NCBI GenBank assembly: GCA_035606235.1
Contig: DATNFU010000044.1
Location: 3,534-67,533 of the forward strand
DNA from: 66-474 sp035606235
GTDB taxonomy: Bacteria > Pseudomonadota > Gammaproteobacteria > Xanthomonadales > Rhodanobacteraceae
Reading direction: 5' to 3'
Length of the DNA: 64,000 bases
Part shown: piece after piece, positions 9,270-18,054 of the stretch
How positions within the stretch are numbered: the first letter of the stretch is position 1
How the letters are laid out: every line of letters starts with the position of its first letter
Made by a program: the position numbers and the translations under genes
The notes under the pieces: generated by a model
Seen by the model: the letters and a program-made list of their open reading frames with translations, nothing else
What the model was told of the DNA's origin: nothing
The model's database searches: none

Positions 9270-11798
9270 ATGTCATCCGCCGAACCTCCGTTTCCGATCT
9301 CCCCGCTGCTCCCCGCGATCCGTGCCTCGCTTCGCGAACATCCGCGGCTGGTGCTGGAAGCGCCGCCCGGCGCGGGCAAGACCACGCAGGTTCCGCCGGC
9401 GCTGCTGGACGAGCCGTGGTTGCATGGGAAGAAGATCATCCTGCTGGAGCCGCGCCGCCTCGCCGCGCGCGCGGCAGCGGAATTCATGGCGCGGCGATTC
9501 GACGAACCGGTCGGGCAAACCGTCGGTTATCGCATCCGCTTCGAATCACGCATCGGCGCGGGCACCCGAATCGAAGTGGTCACCGAAGGGATTCTCACGC
9601 GCATGTTGCAGGACGATCCGGAATGCCCAAGCATCGGCGCAATCGTATTCGACGAATTCCACGAACGTCATTTGCAGGGCGACCTCGGCGCGGCACTGAC
9701 GCTGGACGTGCTGCTGGGACTGCGTCCGGACCTGCGGATGATCATCATGTCGGCGACGCTGGAAGGCGAGCGCGTCGCGAACTGGCTGGAAGCGCCGGTG
9801 ATCCGCAGCGAAGGCCGCGCGCATCCGGTGCGCGTGCAGTATCCGCCGCTACGGCGCGGTGAAGGCGAATCCTCGCATTTGCGCCGCACAATCGAGCAGT
9901 CGCTGCAGGAGACCGATGGCGATGTATTGGTATTCCTGCCGGGGCGAAGGGAGATTGCGCGTTGCCGGGGCCTGCTTGCGGGCGATATGGCTGCGGCGAA
10001 TATCGAAATCCTGGCTCTCCATGGCGAGCTCTCGCTGGCCGAACAGCACGCCGCGCTGTCGCCCGCCGAGCCGGGCACCAGGCGCGTGATCCTCGCCACC
10101 AACGTCGCCGAATCCAGCGTCACGTTGCCCGGCATCCGCGCGGTGGTGGACACCGGTCTGGCGCGCGAGCCGCGCTTTGATCCGAATTCCGGTTTCACGC
10201 GCTTGCAGACGCTCACCATCTCGCAGGCGTCCGCCGACCAGCGCGCTGGCCGCGCCGGTCGCACCGCACCCGGCGTGGCGTACCGCTTGTGGCCGCAGAC
10301 TCAGCGATTGGAACCGGCGCGCACAGCGGAAATCGCGCAAGCGGAATTGTCGGGCCTGGCGCTGGAGCTTGCCGCGTGGGGAATCGGCGAGGATGCAAAC
10401 GCCGCGTTGCGCTGGCTCGATCCGCCACCTCCCGGCGCGCTCGACGCCGCGCGCGAATTGCTGCAGCGCCTCGGCGCGCTGGATGCGCGATTGCGGATCA
10501 CCAAACTTGGCCGCACGATGCTGCAGCTGGGCGCGCAGCCGCGCCTGTCCGCTGCCGCGGTGCGCGCGCCGGAAACGCAGCGCGCGCTGATCGCCGATCT
10601 GCTCGCGCTGCTGGAAGGACGTTCGCCCTTGCGTGGTGCGTTCAATGACGACCTGCGTGCGCAGCTTTCCGCATTGCATGTTTGGCGGGATGGCGGGGGC
10701 CGAAGAGCGCCATCCGTGACCGAACAACTTCGTGGTGCCGATGCCGGTGCATTGTCCGCAATCGAGCAGAGCGCTCGCGGCTGGCGCAAACGGCTGGAGG
10801 TGCGCGGCGCGCCGACCGGCGTGCCGGATGCGCTCACGGTCGGCAATCTGCTGCTGCACGCGTTTCCCGATCGCGCGGCAAAACGCGACGAGCGCGATGC
10901 GCGTCGCTATCTGCTCGCCAACGGACGCGGCGCGAGGTTGCATGAGGAGTCGGCACTGTTCGGCGAGCCGTGGCTGGTGATCGCGGAAGCGCGCTTCGAG
11001 GCGCGCGACAGCCTTGTATTGAATGCCGCACCATTCGATCCGGCCCTGCTGCAAAGGGATTACGCGTCGCACGTGACGCGCGAGCGCGTGGTGCGCTGGA
11101 ATCACGAGCGTGAGGTGGTGGAAGCGTTCGAGGAGGAACGCTTCGATGCGATTCCGCTGTCGCGGAAGAATGTTCCGGTTGCGTCGGAGGACGCGCTGCT
11201 TGCGCTGCTGTCGCAGATTCGAGCGCGCGGTTTGCCATCGCTGCCGTGGAGCGAACACACGCAACGCCTGCGCGAACGCGTAAGGTGGTTGCGCAGCACG
11301 ATGCCGGATGCGGGTTTGCCGGATGTTGGCGATCCTGCGCTGCTGGACTCCCTGGAACAATGGCTCGCGCCGCCACTGCATGGCAAGCGCAAGCTGGATG
11401 CATTGTCGGCAGCCGAATTGGCGGACGCGTTTGCTTCCCTGCTCGATTGGCCGCAACGCAAGCTGCTGGACGAGCACGCGCCGGACGCAATCACGGTGCC
11501 AAGCGGCATGACGCGCCGGGTCGAGTACACGAACGAAGGCCCGGTGCTCGCGGTGAAATTGCAGGAACTGTTCGGGCTGGCCGACACGCCTCGCGTAGCC
11601 AATGGCCGCGTGCCCGTGACGCTGCACCTGCTGTCGCCCGGCGGGCGGCCGATCCAGGTCACGCAGGATTTACGCAGCTTCTGGGAGCGCACCTACCCGG
11701 AAGTGAGAAAGGAATTGAAAGGCCGTTATCCGAAACACCCGTGGCCCGACGACCCCTGGACTGCAACGCCCACGCATCGGGCCAGGCCGCGCTCCTGA
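9270..11798 (+). CDS. hrpB: ATP-dependent RNA helicase HrpB
   Basis: 842 residues, close to E. coli HrpB (about 810-825). Helicase motifs in order: motif I GAGKTT (residues about 32-37), Ia EPRRLAAR, II DEFHERH (the DEFH variant of DEAH seen in HrpB), III SATLEGE, then in RecA domain 2 NVAESSVT, and motif VI QRAGRAGRT. The C-terminal half carries the HA2/OB-like and HrpB-specific regions, with MTRRVEYTNEGPVLAVKLQE and LRSFWERTYPEVRKELKGRYPKHPWPDDP near the end (typical HrpB terminus). The start at ATG 9270 gives a family-like N-terminus (MSSAEPPFP); an in-frame ATG at 9222 lies inside the REPIN. No clear Shine-Dalgarno is visible. The function in the family is a poorly characterised DEAH-box helicase, probably in RNA metabolism. 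Confidence 0.95.
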   Translation: MSSAEPPFPISPLLPAIRASLREHPRLVLEAPPGAGKTTQVPPALLDEPWLHGKKIILLEPRRLAARAAAEFMARRFDEPVGQTVGYRIRFESRIGAGTRIEVVTEGILTRMLQDDPECPSIGAIVFDEFHERHLQGDLGAALTLDVLLGLRPDLRMIIMSATLEGERVANWLEAPVIRSEGRAHPVRVQYPPLRRGEGESSHLRRTIEQSLQETDGDVLVFLPGRREIARCRGLLAGDMAAANIEILALHGELSLAEQHAALSPAEPGTRRVILATNVAESSVTLPGIRAVVDTGLAREPRFDPNSGFTRLQTLTISQASADQRAGRAGRTAPGVAYRLWPQTQRLEPARTAEIAQAELSGLALELAAWGIGEDANAALRWLDPPPPGALDAARELLQRLGALDARLRITKLGRTMLQLGAQPRLSAAAVRAPETQRALIADLLALLEGRSPLRGAFNDDLRAQLSALHVWRDGGGRRAPSVTEQLRGADAGALSAIEQSARGWRKRLEVRGAPTGVPDALTVGNLLLHAFPDRAAKRDERDARRYLLANGRGARLHEESALFGEPWLVIAEARFEARDSLVLNAAPFDPALLQRDYASHVTRERVVRWNHEREVVEAFEEERFDAIPLSRKNVPVASEDALLALLSQIRARGLPSLPWSEHTQRLRERVRWLRSTMPDAGLPDVGDPALLDSLEQWLAPPLHGKRKLDALSAAELADAFASLLDWPQRKLLDEHAPDAITVPSGMTRRVEYTNEGPVLAVKLQELFGLADTPRVANGRVPVTLHLLSPGGRPIQVTQDLRSFWERTYPEVRKELKGRYPKHPWPDDPWTATPTHRARPRS

Positions 11799-11803
11799 AG
11801 CGG

Positions 11804-11872
11804 CCGCTTGCAAGCAAGCTCCCGCAGAACCGATCGAAACGCTTTCGTAGGAGCCTGCTTGCAGGCGATCGG
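11804..11872. repeat. REP pair downstream of hrpB
   Basis: Inverted REP-like sequences (CCGCTTGCAAGCAAGCTCCC at about 11805 and GTAGGAGCCTGCTTGCAGGC at about 11848) separated by about 22 bases. They lie between the ends of hrpB and the RAYT gene, which converge here. Confidence 0.75.
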
Positions 11873-11887
11873 CGCGAAGCGCCGTCG

Positions 11888-12359
11888 CTATAACCAACTT
11901 GCATTCCAATACGGATAAGACATCAGATCATCAACCAACCCGGCGCGAACCGGATTGTTCAAAAACATAACGCGCCGTTGCCAATACATCTTCTTCCTCG
12001 CGCAGCGCGTGATCGTGAAACGCCTTCGACCAGATGCGATCCGAAGCGGGAATGGCCCGATGACATTCCCTTGTCGCCAAGGCTTTCAACCGCTGCACCC
12101 AGCGCGTCAAAGATGTTGCCTCGCCGAGTTGCACCAGTGCATGAAAATGGTCGGGCATCAGCACCCAGCAGACGGACGCGGCGTCTTCGGCGTTGGATGC
12201 GGAATCCAGTGCACCACAGGCCACCATGGCAAGAGCGCTGTCGCGGAACAAGGGATTCCTGCCCGCTGTCGTGAACGTGATCAGGTAAATGCCGCCGGGC
12301 TGGCACGCACGGCCCTTGCGCAATGCGCGATGTCCGGGTTCAAACATGTGCGAGAGCAT
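11888..12359 (-). pseudogene. REP-associated tyrosine transposase (RAYT), frameshifted
   Basis: The frame from ATG 12359 encodes a Y1 transposase-like protein with GGIYLITFTT, the HUH-type motif MPDHFHALVQLG, LTRWVQRLKA and IWSKAFHDHALR, then ATARYV. There it reads into a non-family tail (FEQSGSRRVG) and stops near 11931. Removing one T from the run of five at 11961-11965 joins ARYV to LNNPVRAGLVDD and SYPYWNASWL, ending at TAG 11888, which is exactly the conserved RAYT C-terminus. So one base has been gained in a homopolymer: an inactivating mutation, a sequencing error, or possible slippage. REP sequences flank it on both sides, as expected of a gene that mobilises them. Confidence 0.88.
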
Positions 12360-12420
12360 CCGTGATCCGTGTTTCCGCAGGAATCAACGGAGTGCTCGTT
12401 GCGATGTCGGCTATGGTCCA

Positions 12421-12574
12421 GGTCGCCGGCAAGCAGGCTCCTACAAAAGCGCGGTAATCGCCTGCACGCGGGCTAACGAACAGGTTCCTGGCGCCCATGG
12501 GTTGCCTCCACGCACGCTCTTTCTAATGGCATTTCCGCCAGCGTCAGTCGCTTGCAAGCAAGATAGATTCCTAC
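12421..12574. repeat. REP cluster upstream of the RAYT gene
   Basis: REP-like units at 12421-12444 (GTCGCCGGCAAGCAGGCTCC), a degenerate one at about 12457-12475 (ATCGCCTGCACGCGGGCT) and another at 12549-12574 (CGCTTGCAAGCAAGATAGAT then TCCTAC). The rest of the 217-base spacer holds nothing else recognisable. Confidence 0.7.
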
Positions 12575-12576
12575 GG

Positions 12577-13977
12577 TTACTTCGGCGGCGGCGGCAGGCG
12601 CTCGAAGCTGCCGGGATCGCCGGGGAATTCCACCGGGCTTTCCCAGCCATCCTGGCTGACGGCGGAGACCCCAAAAAAATAATCGTCGATGTTGATGCCC
12701 TTCAACACGATCGAAGTTGCATCGCCGGCATCGCGTGAGTTTTGCCATTGCGGCGCGGTCGTCTCGCGCCACCACACCGTGTAGCGCGCGGCGCCCGGCG
12801 AAGGCTGCCAAGACACCGTGGTGTCGTAAGTGACCGCGCCCTTGATCTGCACGTCCTGCGGCGGCATCGGCGCACTCGCCATCGACGCCATCGTCAGCGC
12901 GTTTACGCGCGTGACGTTCGCGAGATAATCGAAATCCACGTGGTCGATGGTGTCACCGTAATGGATGCCATTCTCCACGCGCACGTCCTGATGTTGATGC
13001 GTGTAATCCTCCTGCGATTCGGTGACGCGCACCGCGGGATAGCCCTGCTCCAGGAAAGACACCTGGTCGCCGCCGCGGCCGTAGCGGTCGGTTCGGTAGA
13101 CCATGCGCACATGAAAATCGTCGAGATACTGATCGGCGAGCGTGGTCACGTAGCGCGCGATGTTGCGCGAGGGCGAATCCAGTTCGCCGCCGTGATAGCT
13201 GCGGGCTTTGGCCTGCTTGGCGGTCTCATTCATTTTGGTGCCTTCCGAGAACACGCGCACGGTGTGCGGATCGATCTGGCCGTCACCACCGCGCGGACTG
13301 CCGACGATGTCGTTGTTGAGATCGGCCTCTACTTTCCAGCCATGATCCACTGCGTATTGGGCGATGATCTGGCCGCCGTACAGGCCTTGCTCTTCGCCGG
13401 AATCGGCGGAGTAAACCAACGTCGCCGCGAACTTGTACTTCGACAGTACATGCGCGGCTTCGATCAGCGCGGACACGCCCGATGCATCGTCGTCCGCGCC
13501 GGGCGCATCGTGGGTCGCATCCATCACGTCGCTGCGGCGCGAATCCAGATGCCCGGTGATCACGATCACGCGATCGGGATCGGTCTGCCCGCGCTGGATC
13601 GCGACCACATCCATTACCTCCACGCCGTTCTTGGGTGTGCGTTCCCCGGTGAACACTTTGGAAGGCGTGACGATTTCGAGGCAGCCGCCGCAGCCTTTCG
13701 AGATGTCCTCGAACTGCGACTTCACCCAGCGCCGCGCCGCGCCGATACCGCGCGTATCCGACTTCGTATCCGAGAGCGTGCTGCGGGTGCCGAAGCCCAC
13801 CAATTTCGCATCGATGTCGTGCAGCGATTGCGCCGAGACCGCTTGGGCGATCGCGCGCAATTGCGGATGCGTGTTGGCCGGCGGCGGATTGGAAGTCGGC
13901 GCATCGGAAGCGAACGCGGGCAACGTGAGTACGAAGGCCGCGGCGGCGATCGCTGTGTGGATTCGAAGCATGCGCAT
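12577..13977 (-). CDS. Secreted M28 family zinc aminopeptidase with C-terminal FN3-like domain
   Basis: 466 residues with a signal peptide (MRMLRIHTAIAAAAF ... AFASDA). The catalytic core shows the M28 co-catalytic zinc ligands in order: ITGHLDSRR (His), GADDDASGV (Asp), SADSGEEQG (catalytic Glu and ligand Glu), LNNDIVGSP (Asp) and EDYTHQHQD (His). After about residue 360 a roughly 90-residue fibronectin-III-like tail follows (TVSWQPSPGAARYTVWWRE). The mature enzyme is likely periplasmic or secreted and cleaves N-terminal residues from peptides. Start at ATG 13977 has GAGGAA six bases upstream. It is divergent from a second M28 peptidase at 14240, with a REP pair between them. Confidence 0.92.
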   Translation of the reverse strand: MRMLRIHTAIAAAAFVLTLPAFASDAPTSNPPPANTHPQLRAIAQAVSAQSLHDIDAKLVGFGTRSTLSDTKSDTRGIGAARRWVKSQFEDISKGCGGCLEIVTPSKVFTGERTPKNGVEVMDVVAIQRGQTDPDRVIVITGHLDSRRSDVMDATHDAPGADDDASGVSALIEAAHVLSKYKFAATLVYSADSGEEQGLYGGQIIAQYAVDHGWKVEADLNNDIVGSPRGGDGQIDPHTVRVFSEGTKMNETAKQAKARSYHGGELDSPSRNIARYVTTLADQYLDDFHVRMVYRTDRYGRGGDQVSFLEQGYPAVRVTESQEDYTHQHQDVRVENGIHYGDTIDHVDFDYLANVTRVNALTMASMASAPMPPQDVQIKGAVTYDTTVSWQPSPGAARYTVWWRETTAPQWQNSRDAGDATSIVLKGINIDDYFFGVSAVSQDGWESPVEFPGDPGSFERLPPPPK

Positions 13978-14162
13978 GTCGGATTCCTCGCGGCGGGATT
14001 TGCCTAGCGTAAATCCTCGCTGCGCGAAGTGCAGGTGTATTTGGTCACCGTCATTGCGGGTTCCGCGCCGCGTGCGGCCCCGGAATGGCGAGGATGAGCG
14101 CGCGGACGCGGTGCGCCGCAGCATGCCGGGAGCGCAGTCAGGCTCTAAACTGGTCGTTCGTG

Positions 14163-14212
14163 TGTAGGAGCCGGCCTGGCGACACTTTGTCGCGCGCAGG
14201 CGCGCTCCCGCG
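14163..14212. repeat. REP pair between the two M28 peptidase genes
   Basis: GTAGGAGCCGGCCTGGCGAC at 14164 faces GTCGCGCGCAGGCGCGCTCC at 14189: two REP halves with almost no spacer. They lie 28 bases upstream of the start codon at 14240. The remaining spacer (13978-14162) holds no gene. Confidence 0.75.
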
Positions 14213-14239
14213 TATTGCGACCATCGCAAGGAGAGCCTT

Positions 14240-15919
14240 ATGCGCCGCATCGTCCTGTCTGCCCTCGTCGTCGCCGCGTGTGTCGCGGCACCCTCGCAAG
14301 CCGCCGATCTTCCGGCACCCGCCGACAGTTCGGGTGGCCAAGTCGTGCCATTCGCGCCGGCAATCACCGCCCAGGGCTTCCGCGATTACGACAAGGCGAT
14401 CTCCAGCGATTACATGGAAGGCCGCAAGCCCGGTACTGAAGGCGGGAAGCGCGCGACGGCGTACATCGTCGAGCGGTTCAAGAAGCTGGGCCTGAAACCG
14501 GGCAACCATGACTCGTGGTTCCAGACCGTGCCGACGGTTTCGGCCACCGTGCAGAACAAGGACAAGCTGAAGCTCGACGTCAGCGAAGGCGGCGGCACGC
14601 AGTCCTTTGCTTATGGCACCGACATGGTCGCCTACGACCCGCAGGACAAGCCGCACGTTTCCATCAAGGACTCGCCGGTCGTCTATCTCGGCTACGGCGT
14701 GGACGCGCCGGAATACCAGTGGAACGACTACGCCAACCAGGATGTGAAGGGCAAGACCGTGATCGTGCTGGTCAACGATCCCGGTTTCGGCGACCACGAC
14801 CCGAACCTCTTCAAAGGTCGCACGATGACCTACTACGGCCGCTGGACTTACAAGTACGAGCAATGCGCGCGAGCCGGCGCGGCGATGTGCGTGATCGTGC
14901 ACGACACCGAGGCTGCGGGCTATCCGTGGACGGTGGTGAAGAACAGTTGGACCGGTCCGCAACTGAGCCTGCCCGCATCCGAGGATCCCGCGCCGCGCGT
15001 GCCGGTGGCCGCATGGATAACGACCGATGGGGCGCGGCGGCTGTTCGCCAAGGCCGGGCTGGATTTCGACAAATTGAAAGCGGCCGCCGACCACCGCGGC
15101 TTCAGGCCGGTTGCCTTGAACGCCAAGGCTTCAATCGCCTTCGACAGCACCATCGAACACGGCAGCGCCAACAACGTGCTCGGGCTGGTCAAGGGCAGCA
15201 AATATCCCGATCAGGTGATCGTGTATTCGGCGCACTGGGATCATTTCGGCCGCGATCCGAAATTGAAAGGCGACCAGATTTTCAACGGCGCGATCGACAA
15301 CGGCACCGGCATCTCGGCGCTGCTGGAAATCGCCGGCGCGTTCGCCAAGAGCAAACCCGAGCGCAGTGTGCTGTTCCTGGCCACCACGTTGGAGGAATCC
15401 GGCCTGCTCGGTTCGCTCTATTACACCCAGCATCCGGTGTTTCCACTGGACAAGACCGTCGCAGACATCAATATGGATGCGATGGACGTGATCGGCCCGA
15501 CGAAGAACCTGCAGATCATCGGCAGCGGGCAATCGCAACTGGAAGACATGCTGAAAGCCGCGCTGAAAAAGCAGGGCCGCTATACCAGCCCCGATGCCAC
15601 GCCGGAGAATGGCTTCTACTACCGCGCCGATCATTTCAGCTTTGCCAAAGCCGGCGTGCCCGCGCTGATGAGCCAGACCGGCAATGACAAGGTGAAGGGC
15701 GGCACCGCGGCAGGCACTGCTGCACTCGCCGATTACACCGCGCATCGCTACCACACGCCGCAGGACAACTTCGATCCGAATTGGGATTTTTCGGGCGTAG
15801 CCGAAGACGCGCAGGCGCTCTACGAAGTCGGCGCGCAACTCGCCAACAGCCAGCAATGGCCGCAGTGGAACACCGACAGCGAGTTTCGCGCGAAACGGCA
15901 GAAGGAGATGGCGCACTGA
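14240..15919 (+). CDS. Secreted M28 family peptidase with PA domain
   Basis: 559 residues with signal peptide (MRRIVLSALVVAACVAAPSQA). A protease-associated (PA) insert lies around residues 150-260 (VVYLGYGVDAPEYQWNDY, GKTVIVLVNDPGFGD). The M28 core follows with zinc ligands in SAHWDHFG (His), GAIDNGTGISA (Asp), ATTLEESGLLGS (Glu-Glu), NINMDAMDV-like DINMDAMD (Asp) and YYRADHFSF (His). GGAG precedes the ATG by about eight bases. This architecture is common in xanthomonads, where paralogues degrade peptides outside the cytoplasm. The stop TGA overlaps the next start (TGATG), so the VOC gene is translationally coupled. Confidence 0.93.
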   Translation: MRRIVLSALVVAACVAAPSQAADLPAPADSSGGQVVPFAPAITAQGFRDYDKAISSDYMEGRKPGTEGGKRATAYIVERFKKLGLKPGNHDSWFQTVPTVSATVQNKDKLKLDVSEGGGTQSFAYGTDMVAYDPQDKPHVSIKDSPVVYLGYGVDAPEYQWNDYANQDVKGKTVIVLVNDPGFGDHDPNLFKGRTMTYYGRWTYKYEQCARAGAAMCVIVHDTEAAGYPWTVVKNSWTGPQLSLPASEDPAPRVPVAAWITTDGARRLFAKAGLDFDKLKAAADHRGFRPVALNAKASIAFDSTIEHGSANNVLGLVKGSKYPDQVIVYSAHWDHFGRDPKLKGDQIFNGAIDNGTGISALLEIAGAFAKSKPERSVLFLATTLEESGLLGSLYYTQHPVFPLDKTVADINMDAMDVIGPTKNLQIIGSGQSQLEDMLKAALKKQGRYTSPDATPENGFYYRADHFSFAKAGVPALMSQTGNDKVKGGTAAGTAALADYTAHRYHTPQDNFDPNWDFSGVAEDAQALYEVGAQLANSQQWPQWNTDSEFRAKRQKEMAH

Positions 15920-16299
15920 TGCACCACTCCCGCCTGTGCTCACTGCAGATCGACTGCAACGTCTCCGACATCGACGAGGCGACCCGCTTCTGGGCCGCCG
16001 CGCTCGGCTGGCCGGTGGACATGGACCATCCTGGAAGCCGGGACAAGTATCGGCAGCTCGCGACGCCGGTGGATCAACCGATGGTGCAGCTCCAGCGCGT
16101 GGAGCACGAAAGCCGCGTGCACCTGGACATCGAAACCGACGAGATCGAGGCGGAAATCGCGCGGCTGGAAAAACTCGGTGCGGTGGTGGACAAGCGATTC
16201 GAGCGCTGGGTGGTAATGCGTGCACCGACCGGACAGCGCTTCTGCGTGGTGCGCGTGCAGCGTCCGGGATTTGCGGAGAACGCGAATCGGTGGGATTGA
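15919..16299 (+). CDS. VOC (glyoxalase-like) family protein
   Basis: 126 residues. The pattern matches the glyoxalase/bleomycin resistance fold: an N-terminal betalphabeta unit (LCSLQIDCNVSDIDEATRFW followed by AALGWPV) and a second unit with VHLDIETDEIEAEIARLEKLGA and FCVVRVQRPGF. It resembles the Glyoxalase_6 subfamily of small single-domain proteins. The substrate is unknown. The start overlaps the peptidase stop by one base, so the two are probably an operon, but no functional link can be deduced. Confidence 0.8.
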   Translation: MHHSRLCSLQIDCNVSDIDEATRFWAAALGWPVDMDHPGSRDKYRQLATPVDQPMVQLQRVEHESRVHLDIETDEIEAEIARLEKLGAVVDKRFERWVVMRAPTGQRFCVVRVQRPGFAENANRWD

Positions 16300-16306
16300 C
16301 CTGCTG

Positions 16307-16996
16307 ATGACGGCGATCGTGACATCGAGGGTGGTCGCGGAGTTCTACCGCGGCATCGACTTTCCCCAAAACTGGGACACTGGCGATGCCCCGATCACCG
16401 TGGGGATGGCGCGAGAGCGCGTGATGTCGGTCATCGTTCTTCTCGATGCGCAGGCCAAGCCGCTCGCAGCTTGCTGGCAAGTCGAAGGAGAAGACGAGCG
16501 GTTTGTCCGTATCCGCTTCGAAGCCGGAGAAGAGGATGATCTGCTCGATGGCCTGAATGACGACTTGGGCGCGCAAAGCCTGAGGATTGGTGTCGAGGAT
16601 CTGTTTGCGACGCTGTTGTGGGAGCCCAGGGAGCTTCGTCCCGACCAGGCCACCTACGTCCGCAAGGAAGTTTTGTTGCGCGGCAGATATTCTCGACTGG
16701 TCTGGAATCTTTCCACGCGTGAAATTCTCACGCACGCTTCCGACTTGCTGTTCGTCACGCGACAGACCTCCGACAAGTTGGCGCAGGGCGTGCCAGACAA
16801 CGTCGAAGAAATGCACGTGGACGCAGACAAGAACGTCTCCGAAGATTTTATTGTTCTACCTGCCGATCCCGCGATGCCGAAAGCACGCGATCAGGAACTC
16901 GCCACCCAGAAGGTGCTCGCGTTGGCGCTTGCCATCTTGCTGGCGGCGCTAGTGATTGGTGCGCTCGCCATCGATTTGGTTGATGCAAAATCCTAG
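16307..16996 (+). CDS. Hypothetical protein with C-terminal membrane anchor
   Basis: 229 residues from ATG 16307, eight bases after the VOC gene. The first 200 residues look soluble and acidic, and no family was recognised. The C-terminus is a single hydrophobic segment (VLALALAILLAALVIGALAI) ending LVDAKS, so it would be tail-anchored with the bulk in the cytoplasm. Its TAG stop overlaps the hemF stop codon head to head (CTAG at 16993-16996). An overlapping minus-strand frame over this area has no family-like features and was not called. Confidence 0.6.
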   Translation: MTAIVTSRVVAEFYRGIDFPQNWDTGDAPITVGMARERVMSVIVLLDAQAKPLAACWQVEGEDERFVRIRFEAGEEDDLLDGLNDDLGAQSLRIGVEDLFATLLWEPRELRPDQATYVRKEVLLRGRYSRLVWNLSTREILTHASDLLFVTRQTSDKLAQGVPDNVEEMHVDADKNVSEDFIVLPADPAMPKARDQELATQKVLALALAILLAALVIGALAIDLVDAKS

Positions 16997-17898
16997 CGAG
17001 CCCAGTCCCTGGCTTTCAAATATCCCGCAAGTTTTGCTTCCGCACTCCCCACCTCAGGCACATAGCCGTATTCGTAACGCACGCGCGGCGGCAGCGACAT
17101 CAGGATGGATTCGGCGCGGCCACCCGATTGCAGGCCGAACAGCGTGCCGCGGTCGTAGACCAGGTTGAATTCCACATAACGCCCGCGACGGTACAACTGG
17201 AATTCGCGCTCGCGCTCGCCGTACTCCATATCCCTGCGGCGCGCCACGATCGGCAGGTATGCGTTGAGGAACCCTTCGCCGACCGCGCGCTGGAATTCAA
17301 AACACTTCTCGAACCCCCACGCATTGAGGTCGTCGAAGAACAGCCCGCCGATGCCGCGCGCCTCATTGCGGTGTTTGATGAAGAAGTACTCGTCGCACCA
17401 CTTCTTGTATTTCGCATGGACGTCCGAACCGAACGGCGCGCACAGGTCGCGCGCGACCGTGTGCCAGTGCACGCAGTCCTCGTCGAACGGATAGAAGGGC
17501 GTAAGGTCGAAGCCGCCGCCGAACCACCACACCGGTTCCGCATCGGGCTTGCGCGCCTCGAAGAAGCGCACGTTCATATGCGCGGTCGGCACGTACGGGT
17601 TGCGCGGATGCACCACCAGCGACACGCCGCCGGCGGTCCACGAGCGTCCGGCCAGTTCGGGCCGGTGCGCGCTGGCCGAGGGCGGTAGGGTGTTGCCGGA
17701 AACCTTCGAGTAACCGACGCCGGCCTGTTCGAACACCGCGCCGCCTTTCAGCACGCGGGTGCGGCCGCCACCTCCGGCCGGCCGCGTCCAGGCGTCTTCA
17801 CCGAAACGCGCGCTTGTGTCAGCCGTTTCCAGCGCGGCGCACAGGCGATCCTGCAAACCGCGCAGGTAGTCGTCTACTTCCTGGAGGTGTTCGTGCAT
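16993..17898 (-). CDS. hemF: Coproporphyrinogen III oxidase, oxygen-dependent
   Basis: 301 residues, the family's usual length. Recognisable signature regions are GGGGRTRVLKGGAVFEQAGV, HMNVRFFE, WWFGGGFDLTPFYP, HWHTVARDLC, YKKWCDEYFFIKHR, RGIGGLFFDD and EFNLVYDRGTLFGLQSGGR. The enzyme converts coproporphyrinogen III to protoporphyrinogen IX using O2 in heme synthesis, in the cytoplasm. Start taken at ATG 17898 (MHEHLQEVDDYL), which fits family N-termini; an in-frame GTG at 17934 is possible. It lies downstream of a 73-base palindrome. Confidence 0.95.
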   Translation of the reverse strand: MHEHLQEVDDYLRGLQDRLCAALETADTSARFGEDAWTRPAGGGGRTRVLKGGAVFEQAGVGYSKVSGNTLPPSASAHRPELAGRSWTAGGVSLVVHPRNPYVPTAHMNVRFFEARKPDAEPVWWFGGGFDLTPFYPFDEDCVHWHTVARDLCAPFGSDVHAKYKKWCDEYFFIKHRNEARGIGGLFFDDLNAWGFEKCFEFQRAVGEGFLNAYLPIVARRRDMEYGEREREFQLYRRGRYVEFNLVYDRGTLFGLQSGGRAESILMSLPPRVRYEYGYVPEVGSAEAKLAGYLKARDWAR

Positions 17899-17948
17899 GG
17901 GCCAGGCGGGAGAGAAGCCGTCGCAAAGCGTCACGAGCGAAGGCAGGT

Positions 17949-18021
17949 CGGCCGCCGCCGGAGCGCAGGAATCGGAATGTACACCTCAGTACATGAGGAT
18001 TCCGAGCACCGCCGGCGGCCG
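17949..18021. repeat. Long imperfect palindrome upstream of hemF
   Basis: Arms CGGCCGCCGCCGG...GGAATCGGAATGTAC and the reverse complement of GTACATGAGGATTCC...CCGCCGGCGGCCG meet around ACCTCA at 17982-17987. With few mismatches this could form a roughly 33-bp stem. It may end transcription of the gene at 18055, lie in the hemF leader, or be a dispersed palindromic element. No T-run follows on the minus strand. Confidence 0.65.
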
Positions 18022-18054
18022 AGATGCCGAGCGCAGCAGCTCTGCGGCGATTTC

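Noticed and set aside
12577..14367. Extending the FN3-tailed peptidase to an upstream start near 14367.
   Set aside because: The extra residues are Arg/Thr-rich and cross the REP pair, while ATG 13977 has a good ribosome-binding site and a signal peptide.
15131..16816. 561-codon minus-strand frame over the peptidase, VOC and membrane-anchored genes.
   Set aside because: No family motifs and Arg/His-rich composition; the plus strand carries three recognisable or plausible genes over the same span.
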